DNA from: Erythrobacter sp. YJ-T3-07
GTDB lineage: Bacteria; Pseudomonadota; Alphaproteobacteria; Sphingomonadales; Sphingomonadaceae
Reading direction: 5' to 3'
Length of the DNA: 64,000 nt
Assembly: GCF_015999305.1 (NCBI RefSeq)
Contig: NZ_JAEAGP010000001.1
Location: 2,755,001 to 2,819,000, forward strand
Below are positions 27,562 through 36,734 of the stretch, one piece after another; position 1 is the stretch's first letter, and each line of letters starts with the position of its first letter. The position numbers and the translations under genes are program-made. The notes beneath the pieces are model-generated. The model searched no databases. It saw only the letters and a list, made by a program, of their open reading frames with translations, and was not told the origin of the DNA.

Positions 27562-28701
27562 TCAATATCCGCTGAGTTCGGCAACCCGGCCCGCGTGGTA
27601 GTACATGTCGCCGAGGAACTCCTGCAGCGCGCGGTCGCGCTTCATGTAGAGGCCGATGTCGTATTCGTCGGTCATCCCGATGCCGCCGTGCATCTGCACG
27701 CCTTCCTTGACTGCGAGGCCCGCCGCCTTGGCGACCTTGGCCTTGGCGACCGAGGTCATCAGCTCGGCCTGCTCGCTGCCTGCGTCGATCAGCTGCGCGG
27801 CCTTGATGGTCACCGCGCGGGCGATCTCGACTTCGGAATAAAGATGCGCGGCGCGGTGCTGGAGGGCCTGGAATTCGCCGATCAGCTTGCCGAACTGCTT
27901 GCGCTGCTTGAGGTAGTCGACCGTCATGTCCATCGCGCCGCGCGCGACCCCGACGCCTTCCGCCGCCGCACCGACACGGCCTGCGCGCAGCATCGCGTTG
28001 AGGATTTCGCGCCCGCCGTCGACTTCGCCGATCACCGCATCGCCATCGAGCTCGACGCTGTCGAAGGTGATGTGGCTCGCCATCGAAGAATCGACCAGCC
28101 GCACGCTGTCGTGGCTCATGCCGGATGCGTCCTGCGGCACCGCGAACAGGGTGATCCCGTCCGCATCGCTATCGCTGCCCGAGGTGCGCGCGGCGACCAC
28201 GATCATCTCGGCGCTGGCACCGTAGACGACGAAGTCCTTCTTGCCGGTGAGCTTGAAGCCATTGCCCGACTTTTCCGCCTTGCAGGCGATCTTTTCGGGC
28301 CGGTGCTTGGGACCCTCGTCGATCGCGACGGCGTAGACGTTCTTGCCCGCAACCAGATCGGGCAGCCAGCGGCCGCGCGTGTCGTCGCTGCCATGCTTGA
28401 GCGCGGTGGCCGCGAGCACGGAGCTGCTGAGGAAGGGCGACGGGGTGAGGTTCGCGCCGATTTCCTCCAGCACGATGTTCGCCTCGACCTGGCCCATGCC
28501 GAGCCCGCCATCCTCTTCGGGCAGCAGGATGCCGGTGAAGCCCATCTCGCCGAACTGTTCCCACAGTCCGTGGCCGAAGCCGTCCTTGCAGTCGCGGTCG
28601 CGCCAGTGGCGCAGCTGCTTGGCAATCGCGCCTTCTTCGCGGATGAAATCGCTCGCGCTGTCGGCCAGCATCGCCTGATCGTCGTCGTAGTAAAGTGGCA
28701 T
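27562..28701 (-). CDS. Acyl-CoA dehydrogenase, likely non-catalytic partner subunit
   Basis: A 379-residue ACAD-fold flavoprotein with N-terminal helical domain (GFTGILLPEEDGGLG), middle beta-domain and C-terminal domain with RKQFGKLIGEFQALQHR and QMHGGIGMTDEYDIGLYMKR. The usual YEGTxE segment carrying the catalytic base is replaced by a DRALQEFLGDMYYH stretch. That resembles the partner subunits of alpha2beta2 acyl-CoA dehydrogenases in steroid and bile-acid side-chain catabolism. The next gene upstream (28841-30019) would supply the catalytic subunit. Whether it is active alone is unknown. Confidence 0.9.
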   Translation of the reverse strand: MPLYYDDDQAMLADSASDFIREEGAIAKQLRHWRDRDCKDGFGHGLWEQFGEMGFTGILLPEEDGGLGMGQVEANIVLEEIGANLTPSPFLSSSVLAATALKHGSDDTRGRWLPDLVAGKNVYAVAIDEGPKHRPEKIACKAEKSGNGFKLTGKKDFVVYGASAEMIVVAARTSGSDSDADGITLFAVPQDASGMSHDSVRLVDSSMASHITFDSVELDGDAVIGEVDGGREILNAMLRAGRVGAAAEGVGVARGAMDMTVDYLKQRKQFGKLIGEFQALQHRAAHLYSEVEIARAVTIKAAQLIDAGSEQAELMTSVAKAKVAKAAGLAVKEGVQMHGGIGMTDEYDIGLYMKRDRALQEFLGDMYYHAGRVAELSGY

Positions 28702-28709
28702 CTTTTACT

Positions 28710-28831
28710 CCCTCTCCCCTTCAGGGGAGAGGGCCGGGGAGTGGGGACTAGCCCTTCCCGGCCCTTAAAGTTCATGATCCAGGGAGCGTAGCCGCCCCCT
28801 CTCCCAACCCTCTCCCCTGAAGGAGAGAGGG
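28710..28831. repeat. Paired palindromic intergenic repeats
   Basis: CCCTCTCCCCTTCAGGGGAGAGGG at 28710-28733 is matched by a near-identical palindrome at 28808-28831. The roughly 75 bp between differ from the inside of the other elements in the window, so this is a second sub-family with the same layout. Confidence 0.75.
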
Positions 28832-28840
28832 CTTTTCTCG

Positions 28841-30019
28841 TTACGCGCCCGGCAGCTCCAGAATGCGCTTGGCGACCACGTTGAGCATCACCTCGCTGGT
28901 GCCGCCCTCGATCGAGTTCGCCTTGGTGCGCAGCCAGCTGCGGGCGGGCTTGCCGTGCTCGGTCTCTTCGCTTTCCCATTCGAGGGTACGCGAACCGCCG
29001 GCTGCCATCAGCAGCTCGTGCCGACGCTTGTTGAGCTCGGTCCCGGCATATTTGAGCATGTTGGGCTGCGCGGGATGGCCCTTGCCCACCTTGACCTCGT
29101 CGAGAAACTTCTCGCTCATCGCGGTAAACGCCAGCGCGTCGACATCGAACAGCGCCATTTCCGCACGCAGCACGGGGTCGAGCTCGCCCTGGCGGCTGGT
29201 CACGGCGCCCAGCGAAGAGGCGCGGTCGCCGCCCCCGGTTGCGGAGATCATCTCGCGCTCGTGGCCGAGCAGGTACTTGGCCACATCCCACCCGCGGTTG
29301 ATCTCGCCGACATAGGCCGGGATATCCTCGCCGTAGGACTTGGGGACCTTCACATCGTCCATGAAGGTTTCGCAGAACGGCGAGTTGCCGCTGATCAGCT
29401 TGATCGGCTTGGTGGAGACGCCGTCGCCAGCCATGTCGAACAGCATGAAGGTGATGCCCTGGTACTTGTTGTCCTTGTCCGTGCGGACGAGGCAGAAGAT
29501 CCAGTCGGCTTCGTCGGCGTAGGAGGTCCAGATCTTCTGGCCGTTGACGATCCAGTGATCGCCCTTGTCCTCGCCATAAGTCTGCATCGAGACGAGGTCC
29601 GATCCGCTGCCCGGCTCGCTATAGCCCTGGCACCAGCGAATCTCACCGCGCGCGATCTCGTTGAGGAAGCGCTGCTTCTGGCCTTCGGTGCCGAAGTGCA
29701 GCAGCGCCGGGCCGAGCATCCAGATGCCGAAGCTGCTGAGCGGCGGGCGGGCGTTGATCCGCGCCATTTCCTCGCGCAGCACCTTGGCTTCGGCAGGCGA
29801 AAGGCCTGCGCCGCCATAGGCCTTGGGCCATGCGGGTACGGTGTAGCCCTTGTCGCGGCATGCCTCGAACCAGGACTTCTGGGCATCGTTCTTGAACTTG
29901 GCGTTGCGCCCGCCCCAGTAGACGTCGTTCTCGTCTTCCACGGGCTTGCGCATTTCGGGGGGGCAGTTGGCTTCGAGCCAGCTGCGCGTTTCCGCGCGGA
30001 ATTGCTCCAGATCGGCCAT
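28841..30019 (-). CDS. Acyl-CoA dehydrogenase, catalytic subunit candidate
   Basis: A 392-residue acyl-CoA dehydrogenase. FAD and substrate motifs are visible: WCQGYSEPGSGSDLVSMQT, NGQKIWTSYADEADW, and the C-terminal TKANSIEGGTSEVMLNVVAKRILELP, which contains a Glu in the canonical catalytic-loop position. It is 139 bp upstream of the 379-residue ACAD and probably forms a heteromer with it. The gene begins next to a divergent control region containing two TTACGT-type inverted repeats shared with the transporter gene. Confidence 0.93.
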   Translation of the reverse strand: MADLEQFRAETRSWLEANCPPEMRKPVEDENDVYWGGRNAKFKNDAQKSWFEACRDKGYTVPAWPKAYGGAGLSPAEAKVLREEMARINARPPLSSFGIWMLGPALLHFGTEGQKQRFLNEIARGEIRWCQGYSEPGSGSDLVSMQTYGEDKGDHWIVNGQKIWTSYADEADWIFCLVRTDKDNKYQGITFMLFDMAGDGVSTKPIKLISGNSPFCETFMDDVKVPKSYGEDIPAYVGEINRGWDVAKYLLGHEREMISATGGGDRASSLGAVTSRQGELDPVLRAEMALFDVDALAFTAMSEKFLDEVKVGKGHPAQPNMLKYAGTELNKRRHELLMAAGGSRTLEWESEETEHGKPARSWLRTKANSIEGGTSEVMLNVVAKRILELPGA

Positions 30020-30079
30020 GTATCTCTCTCCTCGGGATGCGGCGGAGCGGTGTGAGACTCTCGCCGCCGGTGCTTTTGC

Positions 30080-30093
30080 TGACGCCTACGTAA
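30080..30093. promoter_or_regulatory. Operator-like site, imperfect copy
   Basis: TGACGCCTACGTAA shares its right half and 4 of 6 bases of its left half with the perfect site at 30191. It lies 60 bp upstream of the acyl-CoA dehydrogenase start. Confidence 0.4.
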
Positions 30094-30190
30094 GGCCAAG
30101 CTAGTGCCCGCCGCAAGCGTACTTTCGTAAAACCGGTATGCCGTAGCGGCAGGCCGATTGCGCTTGCACGCCACCGCACAACCCGTAGTG

Positions 30191-30204
30191 TTACGTGAAC
30201 GTAA
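30191..30204. promoter_or_regulatory. Perfect inverted-repeat operator candidate
   Basis: TTACGTGAACGTAA is a perfect 6-2-6 palindrome in the divergent gap, 42 bp before the transporter start. Spaced ACGT half-sites of this kind are bound by TetR- or MerR-type regulators of fatty-acid and branched-chain catabolism; no regulator gene is adjacent, so the binder is unknown. Confidence 0.5.
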
Positions 30205-30245
30205 GACGCGGCCAGCAAAGCGCCGCCGGGAGAGATTTTCACACC

Positions 30246-31712
30246 ATGGCTTTCACTCAAGGCCCGCTGCCGATCCGCCTGCGGCTGACCCAGGGGCTTG
30301 GCGCGATGGCCTTCGGCGTGAAGGACAACGGCTTTTCGTTCTTCCTGCTGATCTTCTACAACCAGGTGCTGGGGATGGATGCCGGGCTGGTCGGCCTGGC
30401 GCTGATGCTGGCGCTGGTGTTCGACGCGGTGCTCGATCCGCTGATCGGCTATTTCTCCGACCGGACCTATACCCGCTGGGGCCGCCGCCTGCCATGGCTG
30501 TACATCGCGCCGTGGCCGCTGGCGATCATGTGGATCCTGCTGTGGTCGCCGCCGGGCGGCGAGGCCCCGAGCTTCTTCGGCCTGCTGGGCATCGCGGTGG
30601 GCGTGCGCGTGCTGCTCTCGGCGTGCGAGGTGCCGCAGGTCAGCCTCCTGCCTGAAATCACGTCCGACTACGACGAGCGGACCACGCTGTTCCGCTATCG
30701 CTACCTGATGGGCTGGGGCGGCGGCATCCTGATGATGGTGCTGGCCTACACCGTGTTCATGCGCGGGCCGGACGGGATTCTGGAGCCGGAAGGCTATGTC
30801 GGCTTCGGCATCGCAGGCGCGGCGATCATGGCGCTCTCGGTCGTCGGATCGGCGCTGGGCCTGCACAAGCTGGTCGCGCATCCGCCGGCCAAGCGCCCAC
30901 CCCCGTTCCGCTGGCGCGATGCCTTTGCGGAGATCAAGGAGGCGTTCAGCGAGAAGGCGTTCCTGATCTTCGCCGCCGGGGCGATGGCAGCCTATATCAG
31001 CCAGGGAACGACGTTTTCGATCTCCAACTATCTCAACGTGTTCGTCTGGCAGCTCGACCAGGTAGAGATTCCCGGCCTGCCGATCCGGCTGACCGGGCTG
31101 ACCGCCTATCCGCTGGTGCTGTTCCTCAGCGCGGTGCTGATGTTCATCGTGGTCAGCCCGCTGCACCGCCGTTTCGGCAAGGCCTATACCGCCGCAGGCG
31201 GCGCGCTGGCGGCGTTCGTGCTCGCGTTCATCCCTTATATGCTGTTCCTGCTCGGCGCATGGCCGCAGGTGGGCACGCTGAATTCGACCATGCTGTTCTA
31301 CCTGTTCCTGGTCTTCGCCAACGCATCGGGCATCGTCTCGATGATCTCCGCATCCTCGATGGTCGCCGAAATCATCGAGCTGTTCGAGGAACGCACTGGA
31401 GAGCGGGCCGAGGGCAAGTTCTACGCGGGCAACTGGCTGGTCCAGAAATGCGCGACCGGCGCGGGGATCTTCATCTCGGGCCAGATCATCGCGCTCGCCC
31501 AGATGCCCGCAAAGGCCAAGGCCGGCGAGGTCGGGATGGACGTGCTGAGCCCGATGATCCTGCTTTACGCAGGGGTGTCGCTGATCCTCGCGGTGATCGC
31601 CGCCTACTGGCTCGCCCGCTTCCCGATCACCCGCGAAAGCCATGAGGCGCGGCTCGCTCTCCTCGACGATGCGGCACGGGCCGACGCGGAAGGCGAGGTG
31701 CTGCCGCCATAA
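30246..31712 (+). CDS. GPH-type MFS transporter (glycoside-pentoside-hexuronide:cation symporter family)
   Basis: A 488-residue membrane protein with about 12 transmembrane helices. The MelB/GPH signature is clear in helix 2-3: DAVLDPLIGYFSDRTYTRWGRRLPWLY, including the conserved Asp residues used for cation coupling. Members outside sugar transport exist, and here the neighbours are acyl-CoA dehydrogenases, so an organic acid or sterol-like substrate is as likely as a sugar (inference). ATG at 30246 follows a GGGAGAG ribosome site. Confidence 0.9.
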   Translation: MAFTQGPLPIRLRLTQGLGAMAFGVKDNGFSFFLLIFYNQVLGMDAGLVGLALMLALVFDAVLDPLIGYFSDRTYTRWGRRLPWLYIAPWPLAIMWILLWSPPGGEAPSFFGLLGIAVGVRVLLSACEVPQVSLLPEITSDYDERTTLFRYRYLMGWGGGILMMVLAYTVFMRGPDGILEPEGYVGFGIAGAAIMALSVVGSALGLHKLVAHPPAKRPPPFRWRDAFAEIKEAFSEKAFLIFAAGAMAAYISQGTTFSISNYLNVFVWQLDQVEIPGLPIRLTGLTAYPLVLFLSAVLMFIVVSPLHRRFGKAYTAAGGALAAFVLAFIPYMLFLLGAWPQVGTLNSTMLFYLFLVFANASGIVSMISASSMVAEIIELFEERTGERAEGKFYAGNWLVQKCATGAGIFISGQIIALAQMPAKAKAGEVGMDVLSPMILLYAGVSLILAVIAAYWLARFPITRESHEARLALLDDAARADAEGEVLPP

Positions 31713-31811
31713 TTGACGCAACAGGGTTGGCGCAGCCGCGCGGCTCTGCCACGAGACGTTTCAACCGCATACCTGATATTCGAAGACAGACCGAAGCAAG
31801 AGAGGCAAGAC

Positions 31812-33104
31812 ATGGATTTCCAACCGACCGAACGGCAAAGCCACTGGCGCGACCGGGTGCGCGACTTCATCGAGAAGGAAGTGCGCCCCGCCGTCCCCAC
31901 CTACAAGGCGCAGGACGCCGAGGGCGATCGCTGGAAGGTGATCCCCGTGGTCGAGGAGCTGAAGGCAAAGGCCAAGGCCAAGGGGCTGTGGAACATGTTC
32001 ATGCCCCCGCGCAACGACAGCCACCATCACGTAGACGAGAGCTTCGAGTTCGAAGGGCCCGGCCTCACCAACCTCGAATACGCAATGGTCGCCGAGGAAC
32101 TCGGCCGGATCGGCTTCGCCAGCGAGACGATGAACTGCTCCGCGCCCGATACCGGCAATATGGAAGTGCTCCACCGCTACGGCACGCGCGAGCAGAAGGA
32201 GCAGTGGCTCGCCCCGCTGATGGCCGGCGAAATCCGCAGCGCCTTCCTGATGACCGAACCGCAGGTCGCCAGCTCGGACGCGACCAATATCGAGACCTCG
32301 ATCATCCGCGAAGGCGACGAATACGTCATCAACGGGCGCAAGTGGTGGTCCAGCGGTGCGGGCGATCCGCGCTGCAAGGTCGCGATCGTCATGGGCAAGA
32401 GCGATACCAGCGCCCAGCGCCACCAGCAGCAGTCGATGATCCTCATGCCGCTCGACGCGGAAGGCGTGACGATCGAGCGTCACCTGCCCGTTTTCGGCTA
32501 TGACGATGCGCCGCACGGCCACATGGAAATCAGCCTCAACAACGTGCGCGTGCCCGCCTCGGCCATGCTGCTGGGCGAAGGGCGCGGGTTCGAGATCGCG
32601 CAAGGGCGCCTCGGGCCGGGCCGCATCCACCACTGCATGCGCACCATCGGCGTCGCCGAGGAAGCGCTGGAGAAGATGTGCAAGCGGCTGCAGGCGCGCG
32701 AAGCCTTCGGCAAGGCGATCTACAAGCATTCGATCTGGGAACAGCGCGTCGCGCAGGCCCGCATCGACATCGAGATGACGCGCCTTCTCTGCCTCAAGGC
32801 CGCCGACATGATGGACAAGGTCGGCAACAAGGCCGCCAAGCAGGAAATCGCGATGATCAAGGTCGCCGCGCCCAACATGGCGCTGCGGATCATCGACGAT
32901 GCGATCCAGGCCCATGGCGGTGCCGGCGTGTCCGACGATTTCGGCCTGGCGCAGGCCTACGCCCACCAGCGCACGCTGCGCCTGGCGGACGGCCCGGACG
33001 AAGTCCACGCACGCTCCATCGCGCGCATGGAATTCGCCCGCCACGCACCGAGCGAGGCCGAGATGGAAACCTACAGCTCGGGCGACATGGGCGCCACGCG
33101 CTGA
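31812..33104 (+). CDS. ACAD10/11-like acyl-CoA dehydrogenase
   Basis: A 430-residue acyl-CoA dehydrogenase. Characteristic blocks are [36 protein letters not shown], and the C-terminal [33 protein letters not shown], where LADGPDEVH replaces the YEGTxEI of standard enzymes. That C-terminus is typical of the ACAD10/11 and bacterial LvaC group, which acts on 4-phosphorylated acyl-CoAs made from 4-hydroxy acids. The matching kinase-like gene is at 34688. Start is ATG at 31812 with an AGAGGCAAG site upstream. Confidence 0.92.
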   Translation: MDFQPTERQSHWRDRVRDFIEKEVRPAVPTYKAQDAEGDRWKVIPVVEELKAKAKAKGLWNMFMPPRNDSHHHVDESFEFEGPGLTNLEYAMVAEELGRIGFASETMNCSAPDTGNMEVLHRYGTREQKEQWLAPLMAGEIRSAFLMTEPQVASSDATNIETSIIREGDEYVINGRKWWSSGAGDPRCKVAIVMGKSDTSAQRHQQQSMILMPLDAEGVTIERHLPVFGYDDAPHGHMEISLNNVRVPASAMLLGEGRGFEIAQGRLGPGRIHHCMRTIGVAEEALEKMCKRLQAREAFGKAIYKHSIWEQRVAQARIDIEMTRLLCLKAADMMDKVGNKAAKQEIAMIKVAAPNMALRIIDDAIQAHGGAGVSDDFGLAQAYAHQRTLRLADGPDEVHARSIARMEFARHAPSEAEMETYSSGDMGATR

Positions 33105-33113
33105 CGCACCTCT

Positions 33114-33237
33114 CCCCCTCCTCTTCAGAGGAGGGGGTCGGGGGGTGGTGGATTACAGCGCGGCATCCCGCACCACCCCACTGCGACCAGGCAGCAAGCT
33201 GCCAGGTCTCGTTGCCCCTCCTCTGAAGAGGAGAGGG
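33114..33237. repeat. Composite inverted repeat element, copy 2
   Basis: Palindromes at 33114-33137 and 33215-33237 (CCCCTCCTCT...AGAGGAG type) bracket a segment homologous, in inverted orientation, to the element at 27419-27552. Shared inner blocks include GGGGGGTGG and CACCACCCC followed by TGCGACCAGGC. Confidence 0.8.
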
Positions 33238-33253
33238 AAATTAGGAGAGATCG

Positions 33254-34339
33254 TTGACCAAAGCAGCCATTCTCGAAAAGCCCGGCGAACCGATGGTGAT
33301 CGGCGAGATCGAACTGGCCGAACCCGGCCCGCACGAGGTTCTGATCGACACCAAGGCGTGCGGATTGTGCCATTCGGACCTGCACTTCATCGACGGTGCC
33401 TATCCGCATGCTCTCCCGCTGGTGCCCGGGCACGAAGCGGCGGGCGTGGTCCGCGCGGTCGGCAGCGAAGTGACGATGGTGAAGCCGGGCGACCACGTCG
33501 TCTCGTGCCTCAGCGCGTTCTGCGGCCAGTGCGAATTCTGCGTCACCGGCCGCATGGCGCTGTGCCTTGGTCAGGGCACGCGGCGCGGCAAGGATGCGGC
33601 TCCGCGCCTCTCGCGAGGCGGCGAGCCGGTCAACCAGCTGCTCAACCTGTCGGCCTTTGCCGAGCAGATGCTGATCCACGAACATGCCTGCGTCGCGATC
33701 GACAAGGATATGCCGTTCGACCGGGCCGCCGTGCTCGGCTGCGCGGTGACCACCGGAGCGGGCACGATCTTCAACGCGATCAAGCTGACGCCGGGCGAGA
33801 CCGTCGCCGTGATCGGCTGCGGCGGCGTCGGCCTCGCCGCGATCAACGCGGCCAAGATCGCAGGCGCTGGCATGATCATCGCCGCCGACCCGCTGCCCGA
33901 AAAGCGCGCACTCGCCGAAACGCTCGGCGCAACGCACACGGTCGATGCGCTGGCCGAAGATGCCGCGAAACAGATCATCAAGCTGTCGGGCGGCGGCGTA
34001 CATTACGGCATCGAAGCGGTCGGGCGGCAGGCGAGCGCCGACCTCGCGGTCGCTAGCCTGCGGCGCGGCGGTACTGCGGTGGTGCTCGGCATGATGCCGC
34101 TCGACTGCAAGGTCGGCCTGGGAGCGATGGACCTGCTCGGCGGCAAGAAGCTGATGGGCGCGATCATGGGGATGAACCACTTCCCGGTCGATCTGCCGCG
34201 CCTCGTCGATTTCTACCTGCGCGGCCTGCTCGACCTCGACACGATCATCGCCGAGCGGATCGCGCTGGAAGACATCAACGCCGGGTTCGACAAGCTTCGC
34301 GAAGGGCATAGCGCCCGCAGCATCGTGGTGTTCGACTGA
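33254..34339 (+). CDS. Zinc-dependent alcohol dehydrogenase
   Basis: A 361-residue MDR-family dehydrogenase. The catalytic zinc ligands are Cys in GLCHSD and His-Glu in VPGHEAAGVV; the structural zinc is held by CGQCEFCVTGRMALC (Cys-x2-Cys-x2-Cys-x7-Cys). The NAD site is VAVIGCGGVGLAAINAAKIAG. It probably oxidises an alcohol intermediate in the same pathway as the flanking ACAD and phosphotransferase. Start is TTG at 33254, five bases after AGGAGAG; no ATG fits. Confidence 0.93.
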   Translation: MTKAAILEKPGEPMVIGEIELAEPGPHEVLIDTKACGLCHSDLHFIDGAYPHALPLVPGHEAAGVVRAVGSEVTMVKPGDHVVSCLSAFCGQCEFCVTGRMALCLGQGTRRGKDAAPRLSRGGEPVNQLLNLSAFAEQMLIHEHACVAIDKDMPFDRAAVLGCAVTTGAGTIFNAIKLTPGETVAVIGCGGVGLAAINAAKIAGAGMIIAADPLPEKRALAETLGATHTVDALAEDAAKQIIKLSGGGVHYGIEAVGRQASADLAVASLRRGGTAVVLGMMPLDCKVGLGAMDLLGGKKLMGAIMGMNHFPVDLPRLVDFYLRGLLDLDTIIAERIALEDINAGFDKLREGHSARSIVVFD

Positions 34340-34687
34340 CGGTTACGCGGCCGCACCTGTCCTACACCGGGTGGGCGCGCTAGACCGTTGGCGGAACGGA
34401 AGAATGCGGCCCGAGGCGATGCAGATTGAAAGGTTACACATACGGTCCGGCCTGCAAGCCATATCCGGCGGAAATCCGGGACGAATTGGGGAAGCGGGAT
34501 TTTCGATAAGACCGGGGGTGCGTATTCCAGCGACGTCCGGCGTGTGACATCAGAACAGTCCGTCACCCTGAACTTGTTTCAGGGTCCAGGGTGCATCCGG
34601 GACCGATCGATTGAAACGTTCGAGCACGCGGAAATCTGGATGCTGAAACGAGTTCAGCATGACGAATGGGTTTAGGAGAGGAAGTTC
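34340..34687. other. 348-bp intergenic region
   Basis: No gene seen. The right half holds an inverted repeat doublet (34562-34663) and a strong AGGAGAGGA ribosome site for the phosphotransferase; the left half shows nothing recognisable. Confidence 0.6.
34562..34663. repeat. REPIN-like doublet, CTGAAC/GTTTCAG family
   Basis: GTCACCCTGAACTTGTTTCAG followed by GGTCCAG at 34562-34589 faces a copy on the opposite strand at 34636-34663 reading GTCATGCTGAACTCGTTTCAG. The two differ at five or six positions. Confidence 0.8.
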
Positions 34688-35758
34688 GTGGCAGCTATCG
34701 ACTACGAGAAGGAAATGGTCGGCACGGTCGACGTGCCCGAGGCCGACAAGCTGGACGAAGCGGCGCTGACCGCGTGGTTCGAAGGCAATGTCGAGGACTT
34801 CGAAGGGCCGCTCACGCTCTCGAAATTCAAGGGCGGCCAGTCCAATCCGACCTACAAGGTCGAAACCGCGAACCGCAATTACGTGCTGCGCCGCCAGCCC
34901 TTCGGCAAGCTGCTGCCATCGGCGCACGCGGTCGATCGTGAATACACCGTGATGAGCGCGCTCGGCCCCACCGGCTTCCCCGTGCCGCGCACCTTCGGCC
35001 TGTGCGAAGACGCTGACGTGATCGGCTCCAAGTTCTTCGTCATGGAACTGATTCAGGGCCGCAACCTGTGGAACGGCGCGCTGCCAGACTACCAGCCGGA
35101 CGAGCGGCGCGAGATCTACCACGCGATGGTCGACACGCTGGCCGATCTGCACACCACCGATCCGCAGAAGATCGGCTTGGGCGACTACGGCAAGCCGCAG
35201 GATTACTGCGCACGGCAGATCGCCCGCTGGACCAAGCAGTACAAGCTTTCCGAAACCGAAGAGATTCCGGAGATGGAAGCGCTGATCGCGTGGCTGCCCG
35301 AGACGGTGCCCGAACAGCACGCCAGCGGGATCGTCCACGGCGACTACCGGCTCGACAACATGATCTTCCATGCCGAGGAGAACCGCGTTGCCGCGGTGCT
35401 CGACTGGGAGCTATCGACGCTGGGCGATCCAATCGCGGATTTCAGCTACTTCGTTCTCAACTGGCACAACCCGTCGGACGGCCGCGCCGGGCTCGGCGGA
35501 AAAGACCTGAAGGCGCTGGGCATCCCCACCGCCGAGGAAGTCACCCAGCGCTATGTCGAACGCACCGGCTACCCCGTGCCCGACATGGACTGGTACTTCG
35601 CCTTCAACCTGTTCAAGTTCGCGGGGATCATCCAGGGCATCAAGAAGCGGGTGATCGACGGCACTGCCTCGTCAGCCCACGCCAAGCAGATGAGCGAGCG
35701 GGTCCGCCCGCTGGTGCATTCCGCCTACGACTTCGCCAAGCGCGCCGGGCTCGACTGA
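34688..35758 (+). CDS. Phosphotransferase family protein (ACAD10/11 N-terminal kinase-like)
   Basis: A 356-residue aminoglycoside-phosphotransferase-fold kinase. The catalytic loop is [13 protein letters not shown] and the metal-binding motif [15 protein letters not shown]. The N-terminal [33 protein letters not shown] and HxLG-type contacts are those of the kinase domain fused to ACAD in human ACAD10/11 and separate as LvaA in Pseudomonas. It probably phosphorylates a 4-hydroxyacyl-CoA. Start GTG at 34688. Confidence 0.92.
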   Translation: MAAIDYEKEMVGTVDVPEADKLDEAALTAWFEGNVEDFEGPLTLSKFKGGQSNPTYKVETANRNYVLRRQPFGKLLPSAHAVDREYTVMSALGPTGFPVPRTFGLCEDADVIGSKFFVMELIQGRNLWNGALPDYQPDERREIYHAMVDTLADLHTTDPQKIGLGDYGKPQDYCARQIARWTKQYKLSETEEIPEMEALIAWLPETVPEQHASGIVHGDYRLDNMIFHAEENRVAAVLDWELSTLGDPIADFSYFVLNWHNPSDGRAGLGGKDLKALGIPTAEEVTQRYVERTGYPVPDMDWYFAFNLFKFAGIIQGIKKRVIDGTASSAHAKQMSERVRPLVHSAYDFAKRAGLD

Positions 35759-35843
35759 GCGGGCGCGCTTCACAACCGCGCGGGGGCTCGCTAGCAGTCA
35801 TGGCGAAGACGGGGCCGATCCCCGGTGCAGGAGTGATTTGAGG

Positions 35844-36665
35844 ATGAGCGACGAACACCGGCAGGTGATCGAACAGGCATGGGAGAACCGCGATTCTCTC
35901 GATACCGGCGATGGGGATCTGCGCGAAGCGGTCGAAAGTGCGATTACCAGTCTCGACGAAGGCAGCGCGCGGGTTGCGGAGCCCGACGGCAATGGCGGCT
36001 GGCAGGTCAACCAGTGGCTGAAGAAGGCCGTGCTGCTCTCGTTCCGCCTGTCGGATAACCGGGTGATGGATGGCGCGGTCGGCTCGCCCGCGTTCGACAA
36101 GGTGCCCAGCAAGTTCGCCGGGTGGGGCGAAGCGCGCTTCCGCGAAGCGGGCTTCCGCGTCGTGCCCGGCGCGATCGCGCGGCGGGGCAGCTTCATCGGC
36201 AAGAACTGCGTGCTGATGCCCAGCTTCACCAATATCGGCGCCTATGTGGGTGAGAACACCATGCTGGACACTTGGGCCAGCGTGGGCAGCTGCGCGCAGG
36301 TCGGCGCGAACTGCCACATCTCGGCGGGGACCGGGATCGGCGGCGTGCTGGAGCCCTTGCAGGCCAACCCGACGATCATCGGCGACAACTGCTTCATCGG
36401 CGCGCGTTCCGAAATCGTCGAGGGCGTGATCGTGGGCGAAGGCTGCGTCGTCGCGATGGGCGTGTTCATCACCCAGTCGACCAAGATCGTCGTGCGCGAC
36501 ACGGGCGAAGTGCTGCGCGGGCACATCCCGCCTTACTCCGTAGTCGTTCCAGGCAGCCTGCCGGCCAAGGATGGCGGCCCGTCGTTGGCATGTGCGGTCA
36601 TCGTCAAGACGGTCGACGCGCAGACCCGCGAGAAGACCGGCATCAACGAATTGCTGCGCGACTGA
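35844..36665 (+). CDS. dapD: Tetrahydrodipicolinate N-succinyltransferase
   Basis: A 273-residue left-handed beta-helix acyltransferase of lysine and diaminopimelate synthesis. Hexapeptide repeats run from about residue 105 to 215 ([43 protein letters not shown]). The [33 protein letters not shown] region is diagnostic for DapD. ATG at 35844 is used; a TTG six bases upstream has a better-spaced AGGAG. No other dap gene is nearby. Confidence 0.96.
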   Translation: MSDEHRQVIEQAWENRDSLDTGDGDLREAVESAITSLDEGSARVAEPDGNGGWQVNQWLKKAVLLSFRLSDNRVMDGAVGSPAFDKVPSKFAGWGEARFREAGFRVVPGAIARRGSFIGKNCVLMPSFTNIGAYVGENTMLDTWASVGSCAQVGANCHISAGTGIGGVLEPLQANPTIIGDNCFIGARSEIVEGVIVGEGCVVAMGVFITQSTKIVVRDTGEVLRGHIPPYSVVVPGSLPAKDGGPSLACAVIVKTVDAQTREKTGINELLRD

Positions 36666-36676
36666 TCGGCATTCGA

Positions 36677-36701
36677 GGAACCGCGCGGCAGACGAGCCGT
36701 T
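36677..36701 (+). promoter_or_regulatory. sigma-EcfG general-stress promoter
   Basis: GGAAC at 36677-36681 and CGTT at 36698-36701 are separated by 16 bp, exactly the consensus GGAAC-N16/17-CGTT. The -10 ends 33 bp before the ATG of the three-gene small-protein operon. Confidence 0.8.
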
Positions 36702-36734
36702 AGTTATTTTCGATGGACGGAAAGGGTATTTCAC

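Noticed and set aside
22534..34663. The palindromic repeats as a CRISPR array
   Set aside because: Copies are scattered in different intergenic gaps, come in inverted pairs and have no regular spacers or cas genes.
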